The notes: a model not told the origin generated them from the letters alone. Shown: positions 43,401 to 52,538, counted from the first letter of the stretch. The stretch is DNA of 64,000 nt from Methanocorpusculum vombati (GCF_026891935.1 NZ_JAPTGC010000005.1:62001-126000); one strand, 5' to 3'. A program made the numbers and translations.

Positions 43401-43670
43401 GCCCGTGAGGTTATCCGCCGGATTCAGGAGATGCGCAAGCAGGCGGGTCTTGCGGTGGATGCGAAGATTGTCTGTGAGGTGGTGGTGATGGATGCCCGTG
43501 TGGCGGAGCTGGTTGTTTCCCGTAAGGATCTGATCGCTGATGAGGTGCGGGCGGCAAAGCTGGTTATTTCGGCACTGGCGGACAGTGGTGCGGTTGCTGT
43601 GCCGCTGCTTGCAACCGAGTGGGAGGTTGATTCGCTGAAGGTTGCGATCCGAATTGCGCAGGCTGCGTAA
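40476..43670 (+). CDS. ileS: Isoleucyl-tRNA synthetase
   Basis: The 1064-residue class Ia synthetase charges tRNA-Ile. Motifs are the HIGH-type YIHLGTAWNK near residue 50, the editing domain with TTTPWTLPANV, and KMSKS in GKKMSKSLGN near residue 593. The archaeal/eukaryal long C-terminal region follows the anticodon-binding domain. The GTG start has GAGGAAAA 7-14 bp upstream. The gene is single and followed by T-rich sequence. Confidence 0.97.
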   Translation: MKEVTESYVAANVESNVRTYWNDHNTYRKTRALRSAGRPWLFVDGPPYTTGYIHLGTAWNKILKDSILRYHSMTGKNIVERAGYDMHGLPIEVKVEEKLGFKNKADIEKHGVAKFIEECREFALTHKDLMSDQFKNLGVWMDFDDPYQTVDSGYIEAAWYTLKRCEEEKMLERGSRVVNWCPRCGTAIADAEVEYWDETDPSIFVKFPIVGRDNEYLVIWTTTPWTLPANVAVAVGKEFVYARVRAVKDGKTEDLWIAKDLAEQILKYGKYQDYSVVETKTGAELAGTKYTSPLVSQVPMQEQIEHRVVLADYVAMENTGMVHIAPGHGWDDYLVGLRENLPIVCPVDGNGNFTDEAGIFAGLYVKDEETNNKVIEALGPAMLAKRKITHRYGHCWRCKTPIIYRATSQWFLKAKDVRDKMLAEIANEVTWYPDWAGSARFHDWIEEARDWCISRQRYWGIPIPVWVCPVCNKYHVVGRYAELEELSGQKMTDPHRPYVDDITIPCECGGTMKRVPDIFDVWYDSGVASWATLRFPQQTEAFAKDWPAEFILEGQDQTRGWFYSQLALSTIAFGKAPYKSVLMHGFALDANGKKMSKSLGNVIAPEDVISQFGVDVLRQYILSASAPWDDLRFSMEGVKTTHRMFNVLWNVYRFPLPYMQLDGYTPAATAAGVWDPSVVEDHLAEFGREDRWLVSRVNTLAAQVTKEMEVCNLHRATRPIATFVLDELSRWYVQLVRPRMWLEEDSVSKKQAYDTMYYVLRRLLTILAPFAPHITEEMYQNLRLANEPESVHMQDWFAGNVQLIDSVLEEEMEIVQEFDEAVANARQNGKRKGRWPVGEVVVATTSPAVANAVSVMNDMCCDRANARSVRTVSGVWDRVEWTALPVMKVIGKQFGRDGPKVKAFIEGSDGTVLKAALAREGKVVIAQDGFSAELTEEHMVFEERMPENVFSSPLGEGSMVYVDVALTPELESEGYAREVIRRIQEMRKQAGLAVDAKIVCEVVVMDARVAELVVSRKDLIADEVRAAKLVISALADSGAVAVPLLATEWEVDSLKVAIRIAQAA

Positions 43671-44454
43671 TTCCTTTTTTTTTGTTTTTGCCGGGTGCGT
43701 GATGTAACTCTGCCCGATTTTCCTCCATAAAAGAAGATATGAGAGATAAATTATTCCCGCTGTCGCAGGAGGATACCCGCGATAAACAATTCAGCCAGTA
43801 CGCCTAAGACCGGTGCGGATGCCCGGGTTAAGGCGGGCTGTGATCCTGCTGCCGTGTTCGCGGTTGCGGTTGCTTCTTTTTTCTTCTCTCAGGTATCCCA
43901 CTCACCCGTCAACAATTTTCAGAAAAAAACGTTCCGGAGAAATCTCCTAAATCTTTTCGTGGCATTACAATCAGCTCAGTACTCACTGCCATCGTCATCA
44001 CTATCCTTATTCCAGTTCAGCTCTCCGTAAACAATGCAGCCGATCAATGCGGCAGTACAGATAACATCCGTCATCCATACTCCCGGGTCGCTCATTCCAA
44101 ACAGGGTAGAGTATCCGTCTCTCGTAGAAGGATTTGGGTCTTATCGCATCACGGACTCATCGCAAAACAGTTACAAAAACCGTCATACGAAAACGTGACT
44201 GTCCCCTTAGTAAAAGTGATAGAAGAAAAATACGAAGAACCGGGCCGGAGAAAGATGATGTGAAGATACCGGCCACGCGTTCATTCCAAATCCGATTACA
44301 CTATTCTCGGTGCAGACATATAAAATAATGAGGTATGCTATCACGTATCATGTTGTCATAGATGAACCCCGGATGACACCAACCGGAAGAAACCTGCGAA
44401 CCCTTTAATCCGTCCTACAGCGAAGAATATAGCAACGAAAACTTGGTGGAAAAA
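43671..44454. other. Long intergenic region with copy B of the dispersed element
   Basis: The first bases after ileS are T-rich (a likely terminator). At 43790-43880 a short open stretch (STPKTGADARVKAGCDPAAVF-like) hints at a decayed surface protein end but has no start. Copy B of the dispersed element lies at 43897-43965. A 39-codon membrane ORF is on the minus strand at 43976-44095. The rest, to about 44300, shows nothing convincing; GACATATAAAATA near 44314 may be the promoter of the DUF4013 gene. Confidence 0.4.
43976..44095 (-). CDS. Possible 39-residue membrane peptide
   Basis: The ORF from ATG 44095 reads MSDPGVWMTDVICTAALIGCI and ends in an acidic NKDSDDDGSEY tail. The short hydrophobic centre and charged end look like a small membrane protein. 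The reading frame continues open upstream to a stop near 44147, so it may be the remnant of a longer gene. No ribosome-binding site is visible. I do not recognise it. Confidence 0.3.
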   Translation of the reverse strand: MSDPGVWMTDVICTAALIGCIVYGELNWNKDSDDDGSEY

Positions 44455-45192
44455 ATGGATCACGGGGCAATACTCTCCTCCTCTCTGACCTACGTCAAAG
44501 AGACATGCAGGCCGGACCGCTGGTTTTACCTGTTCATCTATCTTCTGATAAACGCCGTAACACTCTGCATCGTACCGCTCTTCTCCGGCTACCTCTACCG
44601 CATCATGGAAGCAGACCCCGGCATCCCCGCAGTATCCGGCATCAAAGACCTCTTCTGCAAAGGCTGGAGGATGAACATCGCAGGAGTCATCTATGCACTT
44701 CCGGCACTCCTTATCACTGCCGCATTTTACCTTCTCATAACCGGCTTCACCCCCATCCCCTCCAACAGCCCAGAGTCTCTTGGTCCCGAAAATGCCGCCA
44801 TGCTGATGGGTCTGCTCCTCGCCTTCATCGTAACCCTCCTCCTTGTCTCCCTCCTCATCTCCCTCATCTCAACACTCGGCATGGTCCGGATGACACGGAA
44901 CGGAAAAATCCGCGAAGCCTTCAACCTCCGCGAAATTCTTGCATCGATCAAAACAATCGGATGGCCCGACTACGTCGCCGCAATCCTCATCCTCATCGTC
45001 TGCGCCCTGGCATTCAGCATCATCCTTGAACTCATCGCATTTGCCTTCGGAATCCTGCTCGGCACATTCGGCTCCCTGATCACCATGTTCCTCTTCCTCT
45101 GGATACTGATCATAATCCTGCTTGCCGCCGCATTCGGCGTCTTCTCTGCCCGGTACATGGCACTCGTTTACGACAACGCAAACACCACCTGA
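44455..45192 (+). CDS. DUF4013 family membrane protein
   Basis: The 245-residue protein has about five hydrophobic segments. SSLTYVKETCRPDRWFYLFIYLLINAV, GYLYRIMEADPG and GWRMNIAGVIYALP match DUF4013 proteins, a methanogen and bacterial family of unknown function. I chose the ATG at 44455 with GGTGG just upstream; a GTG 12 bp earlier is possible. sbcD starts 10 bp downstream, so the genes may share a transcript. Confidence 0.8.
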   Translation: MDHGAILSSSLTYVKETCRPDRWFYLFIYLLINAVTLCIVPLFSGYLYRIMEADPGIPAVSGIKDLFCKGWRMNIAGVIYALPALLITAAFYLLITGFTPIPSNSPESLGPENAAMLMGLLLAFIVTLLLVSLLISLISTLGMVRMTRNGKIREAFNLREILASIKTIGWPDYVAAILILIVCALAFSIILELIAFAFGILLGTFGSLITMFLFLWILIIILLAAAFGVFSARYMALVYDNANTT

Positions 45193-45202
45193 CCCTCTTT
45201 TT

Positions 45203-46357
45203 ATGAAACTGATTCACACCGCCGACCTCCATCTCGGAAAACAACTCTACGGATACAGCATCCTTACCGACCAGGAGTTCATTCTCAACCAGATCGCAGA
45301 AACCGCGGTCCGGGAACATGCCGACGGCCTCATCATCGCAGGCGACATCTTTGACACAGCCGTCGCAGGCCGTACCGCAATCGATCTGCTCAACCGGTTC
45401 CTCACCAGACTCAGAGACGAAAAGATCGCCGTCTTCATGATCAGCGGCAACCATGACTCCCCTGAACGCATCCACTACGCGAGCGACATCATGGACAGCT
45501 GCGGCATCCACATCAGCGGCATCTACGATAGTGACCGCGACATCAGAATCGTAGACCTGCACGACACCTACGGGCCGCTGCACATCTGCCTCCTCCCCTA
45601 TCTCGACCCCGCCTCCGTCCGCAGCTCCGGACGCTTTCCCGCAGAACAGATCACCACCTTCGACGACGCCGTTGCCGCCGTACTTGCCGACATCCCCTTC
45701 CGACCGGACGAACGCTACGTTGCCGTCGCCCATCAGTTCATCGCCGGACTCGGCACTACTCCCTCCTCCTCCGAATCGGAACGCATCATCGTCGGCGGTA
45801 TTGAGCAGGTCAACGCAAACCGCTTCACCGAGTTTGAGTACGTCGCGCTTGGTCACCTGCACAAACCGCAGAAGGTCGGCCTGCCGACCATCAGATACGC
45901 AGGCTCCCCTCTCAAATACTCCCCTTCCGAATGCGGCACCGCAAAATCCGTAACCCTTGTGGAATTCTTTGAAAAAGGAAACGTAACCATCCGGCAGATC
46001 CCCTTACACCCTCTGCATGATCTGCGGATTATCTGCGGAACCCTTGACGATCTCACAACGGACGGTGCTGTCCCCGCCCCGCATGACGATTACTTCGCCG
46101 TGCAGCTCACCGATCCCCTCCCGCCCGCAGACGCCTTGGCGCGCCTGCGGGCAGTGTACCCCAACATCATCACTCTGGAAATGATAAACGATGCCCTGCC
46201 CGCTGCCGCCGCCGCCGGTGCCCGGATGGAAGACCTGCGGAAATCCGACCGCGATCTCTTCGCCGGATTCTTTGCAGAAACTACCGGAAGAGACCTCAGC
46301 ACCTTTCAGGAACAGACCGTCCTTGCCATTCTTCAGGAACTGGAGGCAGAAAAATGA
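45203..46357 (+). CDS. sbcD: DNA double-strand break nuclease subunit SbcD (Mre11-like)
   Basis: The 384-residue protein has the Mre11/SbcD phosphoesterase motifs: KLIHTADLHLGKQL at the N-terminus, GDIFD near 49, GNHDS near 83, AHQFI, and GHLHKPQ. Two metals bind these residues and drive exonuclease and endonuclease cutting of DNA ends and hairpins. The start at 45203 is 28 codons inside a longer open frame and matches the family N-terminus. It overlaps sbcC by 4 bp. The architecture is the bacterial SbcD type rather than archaeal Mre11. Confidence 0.93.
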   Translation: MKLIHTADLHLGKQLYGYSILTDQEFILNQIAETAVREHADGLIIAGDIFDTAVAGRTAIDLLNRFLTRLRDEKIAVFMISGNHDSPERIHYASDIMDSCGIHISGIYDSDRDIRIVDLHDTYGPLHICLLPYLDPASVRSSGRFPAEQITTFDDAVAAVLADIPFRPDERYVAVAHQFIAGLGTTPSSSESERIIVGGIEQVNANRFTEFEYVALGHLHKPQKVGLPTIRYAGSPLKYSPSECGTAKSVTLVEFFEKGNVTIRQIPLHPLHDLRIICGTLDDLTTDGAVPAPHDDYFAVQLTDPLPPADALARLRAVYPNIITLEMINDALPAAAAAGARMEDLRKSDRDLFAGFFAETTGRDLSTFQEQTVLAILQELEAEK

Positions 46358-49300
46358 AACCGGTACGTCTTGTCATGTCCGCTTTCGGGCCGTATGCGAA
46401 GGAAACGGTCATCGACTTCTCACGGTTTGGAACCTCCGGTATCTTTCTCATTACCGGCGATACCGGCGCCGGCAAAACCACTATCTTCGATGCAGTATCC
46501 TACGCACTCTATGGCGTTGCAAGCGGCAGTATCCGCGAAGCAAAAACACTCGCAAGCGACTTCGCCGCCGCAGGCACCGTCCCGCAGGTGGAACTTTCCT
46601 TTGAACACCGCGGTCAGTCCTACACCATCCGCAGAACTCCCGCATATCTAGCATCCGGAACCGAACGAAAAGCAACTGCAAGCCTTGTTCTGCCGTCCGG
46701 CACCGAAATCTCCGGGCCGAAACATGTCGGAGAAGAGATCGTTTCCCTGCTCGGCCTGGACAGCCAGCAGTTCCGGCAGGTCGCCATGCTCGCCCAGAAC
46801 GACTTCCAGAAGTTCCTCTTCTGTACCAGCCGCGAACGTGCGGACATTCTCCGGAAACTCTTTGCAACCGACCGGTTCTCGGTATTACAGGAAAAGATTG
46901 CCGAACGTGCACGGGACGCTAAACTCGCCGTTGACTCTGTCAAAACCTCCTGTACCGGGTGTGCCGGACGCGTTGCTGCTGTCCCCGGAACCCGGTTCGC
47001 CGAACTCGCTGCAGAGGTCATCTCTGCAAAAGAGGGATTTTTCCGGATGGACGAGCTGCTTGAAGCTGCTGCCGTCGCCGTCTCTGAAGACCGGATGCAG
47101 GCGTCCGCGCTCAAAAGCAGTATCGTCTCTGCACAACGGCAGGCCGCCGACATCCGCACCGAGATCGAAGCCGGAAAACTGATCAATGCGGAACTGGATC
47201 GTCTTGCCGCCGCAGTTCAGCGTTCCGCCGAACTGCGGAATCAGGAGCCGGATATGATCCGGCTCGGTAAAAAACTCGAACGTTCGCAGAAGGTCCGCGA
47301 AGTTCTGCCGCTTGAAGCGCGGGCAGTTTCCTCCCGGCAGCGGTCCGCCGAAGCGGACGCTGCCTGCAAAAAAGCAGCAGAGCAGCTTGCCCGGGTACAG
47401 GAGTCGGCGGGTGCTGCCGCCGCGGCACTTGCGGAGATTCAGAGAACAACACTTTCCATCCCCCGCAAGCAGGAAGAGATCGGCAAACTCAAAAGTCTTG
47501 TTCCGCAGTTTGCGGAGTATGAGGCAGCCGCAGGTCAGATGGAGCGGGGAGAGGCGGAGCTTGCAAGAATCGAAAAGGATCTGGAAGAGCATCAGGCGGA
47601 AGCCGGAAAGGAGAAGGTGCGCCGCGACAGGCTGACGGTACGTCTGGCCGAGATAGCCGATGTTCCGGAGAGACTTGCCGGAGCAAACCACCAAAAGGAT
47701 CAGATCGCCGCCCGCACCGCAGCTCTGGAGGCCGTGAAAAGATCTCTTGCTGCTTACCGGCAGACCGAGAAGGATCATGCCGCAAAGGAGATAGCCTATA
47801 CCAAAGCGGCGAACGCCTGCGAGGAAGCCTCTGCAGTCTGCCGGCGGAAGGAGCGCGCCTTTTTTGACGGGCAGGCCGGGGTTCTTGCACAGTGTCTCAC
47901 TGAAGGTTCCCCCTGTCCGGTCTGCGGCTCAACGCATCATCCGCATCCGGCCGGATTTTCGGCTGAAATTCCTACCGAGGCCGCACTGAATCGTGCAAAG
48001 GCAGAACTTGCCGAGCGGGAGAAAGAACGGAATGCCGCGGCTGCCGCATGTTCCGCGGCGCTTGCAACGCTGAAGTCGGAGGAGCAGCACATCGTATCTC
48101 TTGCATCGCCGCTCTTTGTGTTTTCCCGGGAACCGGGCTGGACGAAACAGCTGGACGGGCTGATTGATGCGGAAATGCGCACGACCGCTGCGCAGTACGA
48201 CCGAATAACCGCCGAAATTTCGGTGCTGTTGCAACTTGCCGGGGAGAAAAAATCCCTCGAAGCGGATCTTCGGGCGATGGATGCGACTGCCCCGGCACGC
48301 GAACAGAAATCTGCCCTTCTCACCAGCCAGGCGGAGGATATTCGCAGACGCGCCGCGTATGCAAAGTCCCGTACCGAGACGCTGAAGCGTCAGCTTCCTC
48401 CCGGGTACTCCTCCTCAGCGGAGCTTGCCGGGGCGGTCCGGCGGATGGAAGAGGAGATTGCCCGGCACCGGCAACAGGAGACGGAGCTTGCCGCCGCATG
48501 CGAGGCCGCAAAGACCGCCCGGTATGATGCGGCTTCCGCCTGCACCGCAGCAGCCGGTATCCGCGATGATGCAGGGGCACAGTGCGCCGCGGATGAGGAG
48601 GCGTTTTCCCGTGCACTTGCGGAACGCGGACTTGACCGTCTGCATTTCCGCGCTGATCTCATGACCGATGAGGAGTCTGCCCGCGCTGCGAAAACGCTGG
48701 AGCAGTACCGCGAGATGCGGTCGGCGGTTACTACTGAGATAGCCCTTCTCCGCAAACGCACCGAAGGCCGCGTTGCCGCAGATGTTGCAGCTCTTACGGC
48801 GGCACTTGTCAAAACCGAGACGGAATACGCCGCACTTCAGGAGCAGGAGAAAGCAGTGGGATACCGGATTTTACAGAACACCACTGCAATATCCGAGATA
48901 TCCGGGTTTCTGGAACAGTACCGGACGGCCGCTGCTGCGTATGACGAACTGGCTGATCTTGCCCGGGCGGCAAACGGTGATGCAGCGGGGTCTGCGGTGC
49001 GGATGAAGTTTGAGGAGTACGTGCAGTCTGCGTACCTCTCCCGCATTCTGGAAAAAGCAAACATCCGTCTGCACGCCATGACGGACGGCCGCTTCTCGAT
49101 TGTGCAGCGCAGCAGTTCCACCGATCTCCGGAAAAAGGAGGGACTGGAGATGGATGTGATCGACTGCTATACGCAGAAACAGCGGCCCACCTCCACCCTT
49201 TCCGGCGGCGAGTCTTTCAAGGCGGCGCTCTCTCTTGCGCTCGGTCTGTCGGATGTGATCATGGAAAGTTCCGGCGGTATTGAACTTGATGCACTCTTCA

Positions 49301-49497
49301 TTGACGAAGGGTTTGGATCGCTGGATGCGGTCTCCCTGGATCAGGCGATTGAGACGCTTGCAACACTTGCCGTGCCGAGATCCGGCAGCCGGCTTATCGG
49401 GATTATTTCGCATGTCGAGGATCTGCGGCAGCGGATTGAAAAGAAGATTCTCGTGGTGAAAAAGCCGGACGGCAGTTCTGCACAGGTTCTGGTCTGA
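46354..49497 (+). CDS. sbcC: SMC-like ATPase SbcC (Rad50-like)
   Basis: The 1047-residue protein has an N-terminal Walker A GDTGAGKTTIFDA near residue 32, two long coiled coils, a zinc hook Cys521-Pro-Val-Cys524, and the C-terminal signature TLSGGESFKAALSLALGLSD followed by Walker B LDALFIDEGFGSLD. It pairs with SbcD to process DNA ends and cruciforms. Length and architecture fit SbcC. It is the last gene of sbcDC. Confidence 0.95.
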   Translation: MKPVRLVMSAFGPYAKETVIDFSRFGTSGIFLITGDTGAGKTTIFDAVSYALYGVASGSIREAKTLASDFAAAGTVPQVELSFEHRGQSYTIRRTPAYLASGTERKATASLVLPSGTEISGPKHVGEEIVSLLGLDSQQFRQVAMLAQNDFQKFLFCTSRERADILRKLFATDRFSVLQEKIAERARDAKLAVDSVKTSCTGCAGRVAAVPGTRFAELAAEVISAKEGFFRMDELLEAAAVAVSEDRMQASALKSSIVSAQRQAADIRTEIEAGKLINAELDRLAAAVQRSAELRNQEPDMIRLGKKLERSQKVREVLPLEARAVSSRQRSAEADAACKKAAEQLARVQESAGAAAAALAEIQRTTLSIPRKQEEIGKLKSLVPQFAEYEAAAGQMERGEAELARIEKDLEEHQAEAGKEKVRRDRLTVRLAEIADVPERLAGANHQKDQIAARTAALEAVKRSLAAYRQTEKDHAAKEIAYTKAANACEEASAVCRRKERAFFDGQAGVLAQCLTEGSPCPVCGSTHHPHPAGFSAEIPTEAALNRAKAELAEREKERNAAAAACSAALATLKSEEQHIVSLASPLFVFSREPGWTKQLDGLIDAEMRTTAAQYDRITAEISVLLQLAGEKKSLEADLRAMDATAPAREQKSALLTSQAEDIRRRAAYAKSRTETLKRQLPPGYSSSAELAGAVRRMEEEIARHRQQETELAAACEAAKTARYDAASACTAAAGIRDDAGAQCAADEEAFSRALAERGLDRLHFRADLMTDEESARAAKTLEQYREMRSAVTTEIALLRKRTEGRVAADVAALTAALVKTETEYAALQEQEKAVGYRILQNTTAISEISGFLEQYRTAAAAYDELADLARAANGDAAGSAVRMKFEEYVQSAYLSRILEKANIRLHAMTDGRFSIVQRSSSTDLRKKEGLEMDVIDCYTQKQRPTSTLSGGESFKAALSLALGLSDVIMESSGGIELDALFIDEGFGSLDAVSLDQAIETLATLAVPRSGSRLIGIISHVEDLRQRIEKKILVVKKPDGSSAQVLV

Positions 49498-49627
49498 GGG
49501 GCCTGTGATACCCCGAAAAATTTGGCAGGTTTTCTGAGATCCGGTTGAACGGCGGGACGTGGGTGGGAGAGTTTTTTCGTATCTGCCCGGTTGCCCCTTA
49601 CCCGTCTGCATTTTTTCAAAAAAAAGA
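49498..49627. repeat. Convergent gap with copy E of the dispersed element
   Basis: GCCCGGTTGCCCCTTACCCGTCTGCATTTTTTCAAAAAAAAG at about 49583-49625 shares the ACCCGT-AATTTTTCA-A-run pattern with the other copies. It lies between convergent sbcC and moeA and probably ends both transcripts. Confidence 0.35.
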
Positions 49628-51136
49628 TTACCGGGACCGGAACCCGGCAGAATCCAGCGCCGCAAACAACCGCTGCATCAGCGGATCCTCCGCCATCTCC
49701 TCCCGGCACACCAGCCGCACCGCGGACTTCTCCTTCCCGCCCAGCGGCCGGATACTCACCCGCATATCCCCAAGCACCGCAAGATCACGCTCATCCGTAA
49801 TACAGACCGCATGACAGCAGTTCTTCACCAGCAGCAGCAGACCTGACAGACCGCTGAAATTCCCGGTACGAACACGGATACCCGCCTTCATCGCCGTCTC
49901 CGCAAGAACATCAAGAACTGGATCATACACCCCCGCAATCAGCACCGTCCGGTCCAGCTCCTCACGCGGCACCGTAAGCAGTGCCGGAACCTCATCTCCC
50001 GCCTCAAACCCCTCAACCCCGTGCGGAATACGGATCACCACATTCGACCGGACCCCCGTCATCTGCACACTCGCACCCCGGGACTGCGGAATCACCACAT
50101 ATCGATCGCCCACCCGGGCCGCCGCATGCAGACTGAACTCATCAATACCTCCCTCCGAAGAAATCGAATCGCCCAGCTGCACCTGCACAAACTCCTCCGC
50201 AGGACCGGTCCATCCCCATTTCTCCAGAAGCGCACGGACAAACACCCGCAGCACCGTCTGTGCAGAAAGCGGATACCCCGGCAGACCAAACACCGGCTTC
50301 CCCTCAATAACCCCGAACATCGCCGGCTTTGCCGGCTTCATCGCAACTCCGTGGAACAACAGCTTCCCCATCTCCGCAATCACCGACGCCGTAAAATCCT
50401 TCGTCCCCGCCGACGATCCCGCCGACACAATCGCAATATCATTTTCCGCCAGCACCCGCTCCAAAGCCCCGCGAATCAGCACCGGATTATCCACCACCGG
50501 CGGATACCGCACAACATCAACCCCGAACTCACGGAGATACGCCTCCGCCATCGTCGTATTACTCTCCACCACCTGACCTGGCTGCGGACGTTCCCCCGGC
50601 AGAATCAGCTCAGTGCCGGTCGGCAGAATCCCCACCGAAACCCGGGAAACACTCACATGCGTAATCCCGTAGGAAGCAATCGCACCCACATCAAATGGCC
50701 GGATCACCGCCCCCGCAGGAAGAATCAGCTGCCCTTTTTTAATATCCTCGCCTGCCGCACGGACATTCGTTCCCGGATTCACCGACTTCCGCACCGTAAT
50801 CGTATTCGGATCCTCACCGTCAAACCAGACATCCTCAACACGGACAACCGCATCAAACTCCTTTGGAATTACATTGCCCGTATTCAGCCGGGCAAATTCC
50901 CGGAGATGAATTGGCGTCTGATCCCCCGCCCCGACCGTCTCCGACGACCGGACCGCAAAACCGTCCATAGCCGAAACCGGAACCTCCGGAACCGAATACT
51001 GCGCATACAGCGACTCAGCAAGCCGGTGACCCACTGCGTGTACCACCGGCAGACGGCGCGAAGAACTGTGCGGCGGCACACTCGTAATAATTGCAACAGC
51101 CTCATCGGCTGTAATCTGATGCAGATAACGTTTCAT
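49628..51136 (-). CDS. moeA: Molybdopterin molybdotransferase MoeA with shortened PBP-like tail
   Basis: MoeA inserts molybdate or tungstate into adenylylated molybdopterin. The 502-residue protein has the MoeA core: PVSAMDGFAV near residue 55, GDVVEDV-like VVRVEDVWF, LPTGTELI, SAGSSAGTKDFT and GLPGYPLSA. The C-terminal 100 residues look like a periplasmic-binding-protein-like domain (LIAGVYDPVLDVLAE...LSGLLLLVKN), which is about 220 residues in full archaeal fusions, so it is shortened. The ATG at 51136 overlaps the other moeA's stop as ATGA; an in-frame ATG at 51142 is an alternative. Confidence 0.9.
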   Translation of the reverse strand: MKRYLHQITADEAVAIITSVPPHSSSRRLPVVHAVGHRLAESLYAQYSVPEVPVSAMDGFAVRSSETVGAGDQTPIHLREFARLNTGNVIPKEFDAVVRVEDVWFDGEDPNTITVRKSVNPGTNVRAAGEDIKKGQLILPAGAVIRPFDVGAIASYGITHVSVSRVSVGILPTGTELILPGERPQPGQVVESNTTMAEAYLREFGVDVVRYPPVVDNPVLIRGALERVLAENDIAIVSAGSSAGTKDFTASVIAEMGKLLFHGVAMKPAKPAMFGVIEGKPVFGLPGYPLSAQTVLRVFVRALLEKWGWTGPAEEFVQVQLGDSISSEGGIDEFSLHAAARVGDRYVVIPQSRGASVQMTGVRSNVVIRIPHGVEGFEAGDEVPALLTVPREELDRTVLIAGVYDPVLDVLAETAMKAGIRVRTGNFSGLSGLLLLVKNCCHAVCITDERDLAVLGDMRVSIRPLGGKEKSAVRLVCREEMAEDPLMQRLFAALDSAGFRSR

Positions 51137-52338
51137 TGCCATAAATATACCTCCGCGACCTCTCCTGCCTCGCAGCCGTCAAGACCGGCCGGAACACGGA
51201 TATACCCGTCGCTTCGTACAAGCGTATTCAAAAGACCTGACTTCCCGAGAATCGGCTCGGCCCGCCCGTCCGGAAGAATCCGGACACGCACCAGATCCTC
51301 CCGCCCCTTCTCCGACGGAAAACTCATCGAAAGCGGCGCGGAAACAACCCGCGGCGAAAAAATCTCGCCTGACATCTTCCGGAGCAGCGGTCCGGCAAAC
51401 ACCGTCGTGATCATATACGTAGCCGCAGGATGACCGGGAAGACCAATCACCGGTGTTGTCCCGATCGAACCGATGATCGTCGGCTTACCCGGCGCAATCG
51501 AAATTCCGTGCACGTGGACTCTGCCCAGCTCGGCGATGACGCCTGCGGTAACATCACGCTCATCCTTGGAACTCCCGCCCGAAACAATCACCAGATCACA
51601 CTCCGCAGCCGCAGCCTTGAGCACCGGCAGCAGAGTCTCTGCCTCATCCGGGACAATCCCGTAAAAAACCGGAACAGCCCCTGCCGTATACAGAAACGAC
51701 ACAAGAAGCGTACTGTTTGCATCCCGGACCTGCCCCGGCCCCCGTTCCTCTGACGGAGCAACCAGTTCATTCCCGGTTGAAATAACTCCGACGCGTGCCC
51801 GCCGCACCACCGGCACCGGATCAACACCGAACGCCGCAAGCACACCGGCAGCCTGTGCAGTGAGTTTTGTCCCTGCCTCCAGCACCACCTCCCCCTTGGC
51901 AAAATCCTCATCGGCACGCAGCACATCCGCTCCCGGATTCACCGGCCCCTTGATCAGAACCATGTCTCCTGCAAGCTCCGTACTCTCCTGCATCACCACC
52001 GCATCCGCTCCCTCCGGCATTACCCCGCCGGTCGGAATGTACTTCGTTGTCTTCTCCTCAAGAGTTCCCGATGCATTCTGCCCCATCAAAATTCTGCCCG
52101 TCAGCCGCAGCAGCTTCGGCTTCTGCTCCGCAGCGCCCAGCGTATCCACGGACCGGACCGCATACCCGTCCTTCACCGAACGATGAAACCCCGGAATATT
52201 TTCTGGAGACAAAATTCTGCGCGCCAAAACCCTGCCGGACGATTCCGCAAGCGGCACCAGTTCCTCCGGCAGAGGTTTTGCCAGATCCAGCAGGATCTTC
52301 TCCGCCTCCGCAGAAGACACCAGTTGTAAAAATTTCAT
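51133..52338 (-). CDS. moeA: Molybdopterin molybdotransferase MoeA
   Basis: The 401-residue protein is a classical-length MoeA with GFHRSVKDGYAVRSVD near residue 52, TGGVMPEGADAVVMQE near 107, GVISTGNELV near 188, VSGGSSKDERDVT near 256 and GLPGHPAATYM near 308. Many archaea and bacteria carry two MoeA copies, proposed to handle molybdenum and tungsten. It is the first gene of a two-gene operon and lies behind a hairpin-forming leader. It is divergent from modA. Confidence 0.93.
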   Translation of the reverse strand: MKFLQLVSSAEAEKILLDLAKPLPEELVPLAESSGRVLARRILSPENIPGFHRSVKDGYAVRSVDTLGAAEQKPKLLRLTGRILMGQNASGTLEEKTTKYIPTGGVMPEGADAVVMQESTELAGDMVLIKGPVNPGADVLRADEDFAKGEVVLEAGTKLTAQAAGVLAAFGVDPVPVVRRARVGVISTGNELVAPSEERGPGQVRDANSTLLVSFLYTAGAVPVFYGIVPDEAETLLPVLKAAAAECDLVIVSGGSSKDERDVTAGVIAELGRVHVHGISIAPGKPTIIGSIGTTPVIGLPGHPAATYMITTVFAGPLLRKMSGEIFSPRVVSAPLSMSFPSEKGREDLVRVRILPDGRAEPILGKSGLLNTLVRSDGYIRVPAGLDGCEAGEVAEVYLWQ

Positions 52339-52440
52339 AGCGCCGCCCCGTACGTGATCCCGGAGACGCTGTACTCTGTCCGTCTCCCTGTGGCTTCACC
52401 TATCATATGTAACAACATGGTTGACAAAATAAATAATGAT
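52339..52440 (-). promoter_or_regulatory. Hairpin leader of the moeA operon, possible riboswitch
   Basis: The minus-strand leader can fold with GGAGACG (52381-52387 on the plus strand as CGTCTCC) against CGTCTCC (52362-52368) around a 12-nt loop, inside an outer GTGA/TCAC stem (52396-52399 with 52354-52357). AGCC in the 5' arm can alternatively pair with GGCT next to the start codon, over the likely ribosome-binding site. The layout suggests translational control by the cofactor or metal; no known riboswitch consensus was confirmed. Confidence 0.4.
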
Positions 52441-52538
52441 TAGTATTCCGGGGTATTGAACAAGGTTAATTTAATCAAATTGACTTTCTCCAAAAGATTA
52501 GATACCCTTATTATGCCAAATCCGCATATGGTAAGTTC

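Noticed and set aside
44134-44328. 64-residue basic ORF in the gap after ileS
   Set aside because: Low-complexity basic sequence with no start signal or family pattern.
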